This document shows positions 63,851 to 64,000 of a stretch of DNA of 64,000 nucleotides, piece by piece. The stretch comes from Embiotoca jacksoni. Taxonomy: Eukaryota; Chordata; Actinopteri; Embiotocidae. The notes under the pieces are model-generated. The model saw only the letters and a list, made by a program, of their open reading frames with translations, ran no database searches and had not been told where the DNA came from. A program made the translations under genes and the position numbers. The DNA lies in NCBI GenBank assembly GCA_022577435.1, contig JAKOON010000023.1, positions 4,796,001-4,860,000 on the forward strand. The letters run 5' to 3'. How positions within the stretch are numbered: position 1 is the first letter of the stretch; every line of letters starts with the position of its first letter.

Positions 63851-64000
63851 CATGATGTTGCTCTCCACTTCTGTCTCCATTACTCTCACACATGTACACT
63901 CAGTGACGAATGGATCCAATTACCACCAATCCAACTGTTTCAAAAAGAAGAAAAAAGTAACAAAAAAATGGAAAAAGACAAAAATCACATGTTTTCTTTT

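Larger units (their letters stand above)
57638..64000 (-). other. intron 1 of znf521 (partial)
   Basis: This lies upstream of exon 2 in the direction of transcription. A minus-strand search for codons of the expected first exon peptide (KQAKPRS) found nothing, so the first exon and the promoter lie past the right edge. It contains (AT)n near 58102-58131, (GT)n at 60245-60278, (CA)n at 63253-63317, (TG)n at 63805-63847, a 26-nt A run at 62799-62824, and enhancer-like islands at 58900-59240, 60600-61260 and 61760-62080. Confidence 0.8.

Overview
The window is vertebrate nuclear DNA and holds the middle part of a single gene on the minus strand: znf521 (EHZF/Evi3 family), a C2H2 multi-zinc-finger transcriptional co-regulator. 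The large exon at 22214-25719 reads without a break through finger after finger that I recognise as ZNF521 rather than its paralogue ZNF423. Examples are the segments TFVFFRCTLCQEVF, NGKKSLRTLSP and LKTPQVSPMPRASPSQTEE. A teleost fish is the most likely source. The reasons are divergence from the mammalian protein as I remember it, introns of 7-25 kb, many long (CA)n/(GT)n tracts, and a fish-type tRNA-derived SINE. The species cannot be named from the sequence.

Layout, read 3' to 5' along the plus strand: 1-21972, part of intron 5; 21973-22057, exon 5; 22058-22213, a very short intron 4; 22214-25719, exon 4 with 25 canonical fingers plus one atypical C4 motif; 25720-50524, intron 3; 50525-50725, exon 3 with the first finger; 50726-57580, intron 2; 57581-57637, a 57-nt exon that is in frame and phase 1 at both ends, so it could be skipped as a cassette; 57638-64000, part of intron 1. 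Exon numbers are provisional. The four exons join in one frame (3849 nt, 1282 whole codons plus split codons at each end). The start codon exon, which should carry the N-terminal NuRD-recruiting motif, lies beyond the right edge. The exons for the last three fingers lie beyond the left edge.

The other 94% is intronic. I found no second protein-coding gene, no functional tRNA, rRNA or snRNA, no CRISPR array, and no prokaryotic or viral gene. It holds microsatellites, homopolymers, a SINE with a 10-bp target-site duplication (19903-20097), a probable old interspersed repeat of about 1.1 kb (32365-33480), a recent 86/87-bp tandem duplication (29983-30155), and a minisatellite (47815-47985). Several unrepetitive stretches are rich in TAATTA, octamer, CCAAT and E-box sites and look like conserved noncoding enhancers of a developmental gene. 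I saw no evidence of a new multi-gene system. The items most worth following are the small in-frame exon 2, a long imperfect hairpin at 54035-54116, a 28-bp motif repeated 929 bp apart at 18151 and 19080, and the enhancer-like islands.
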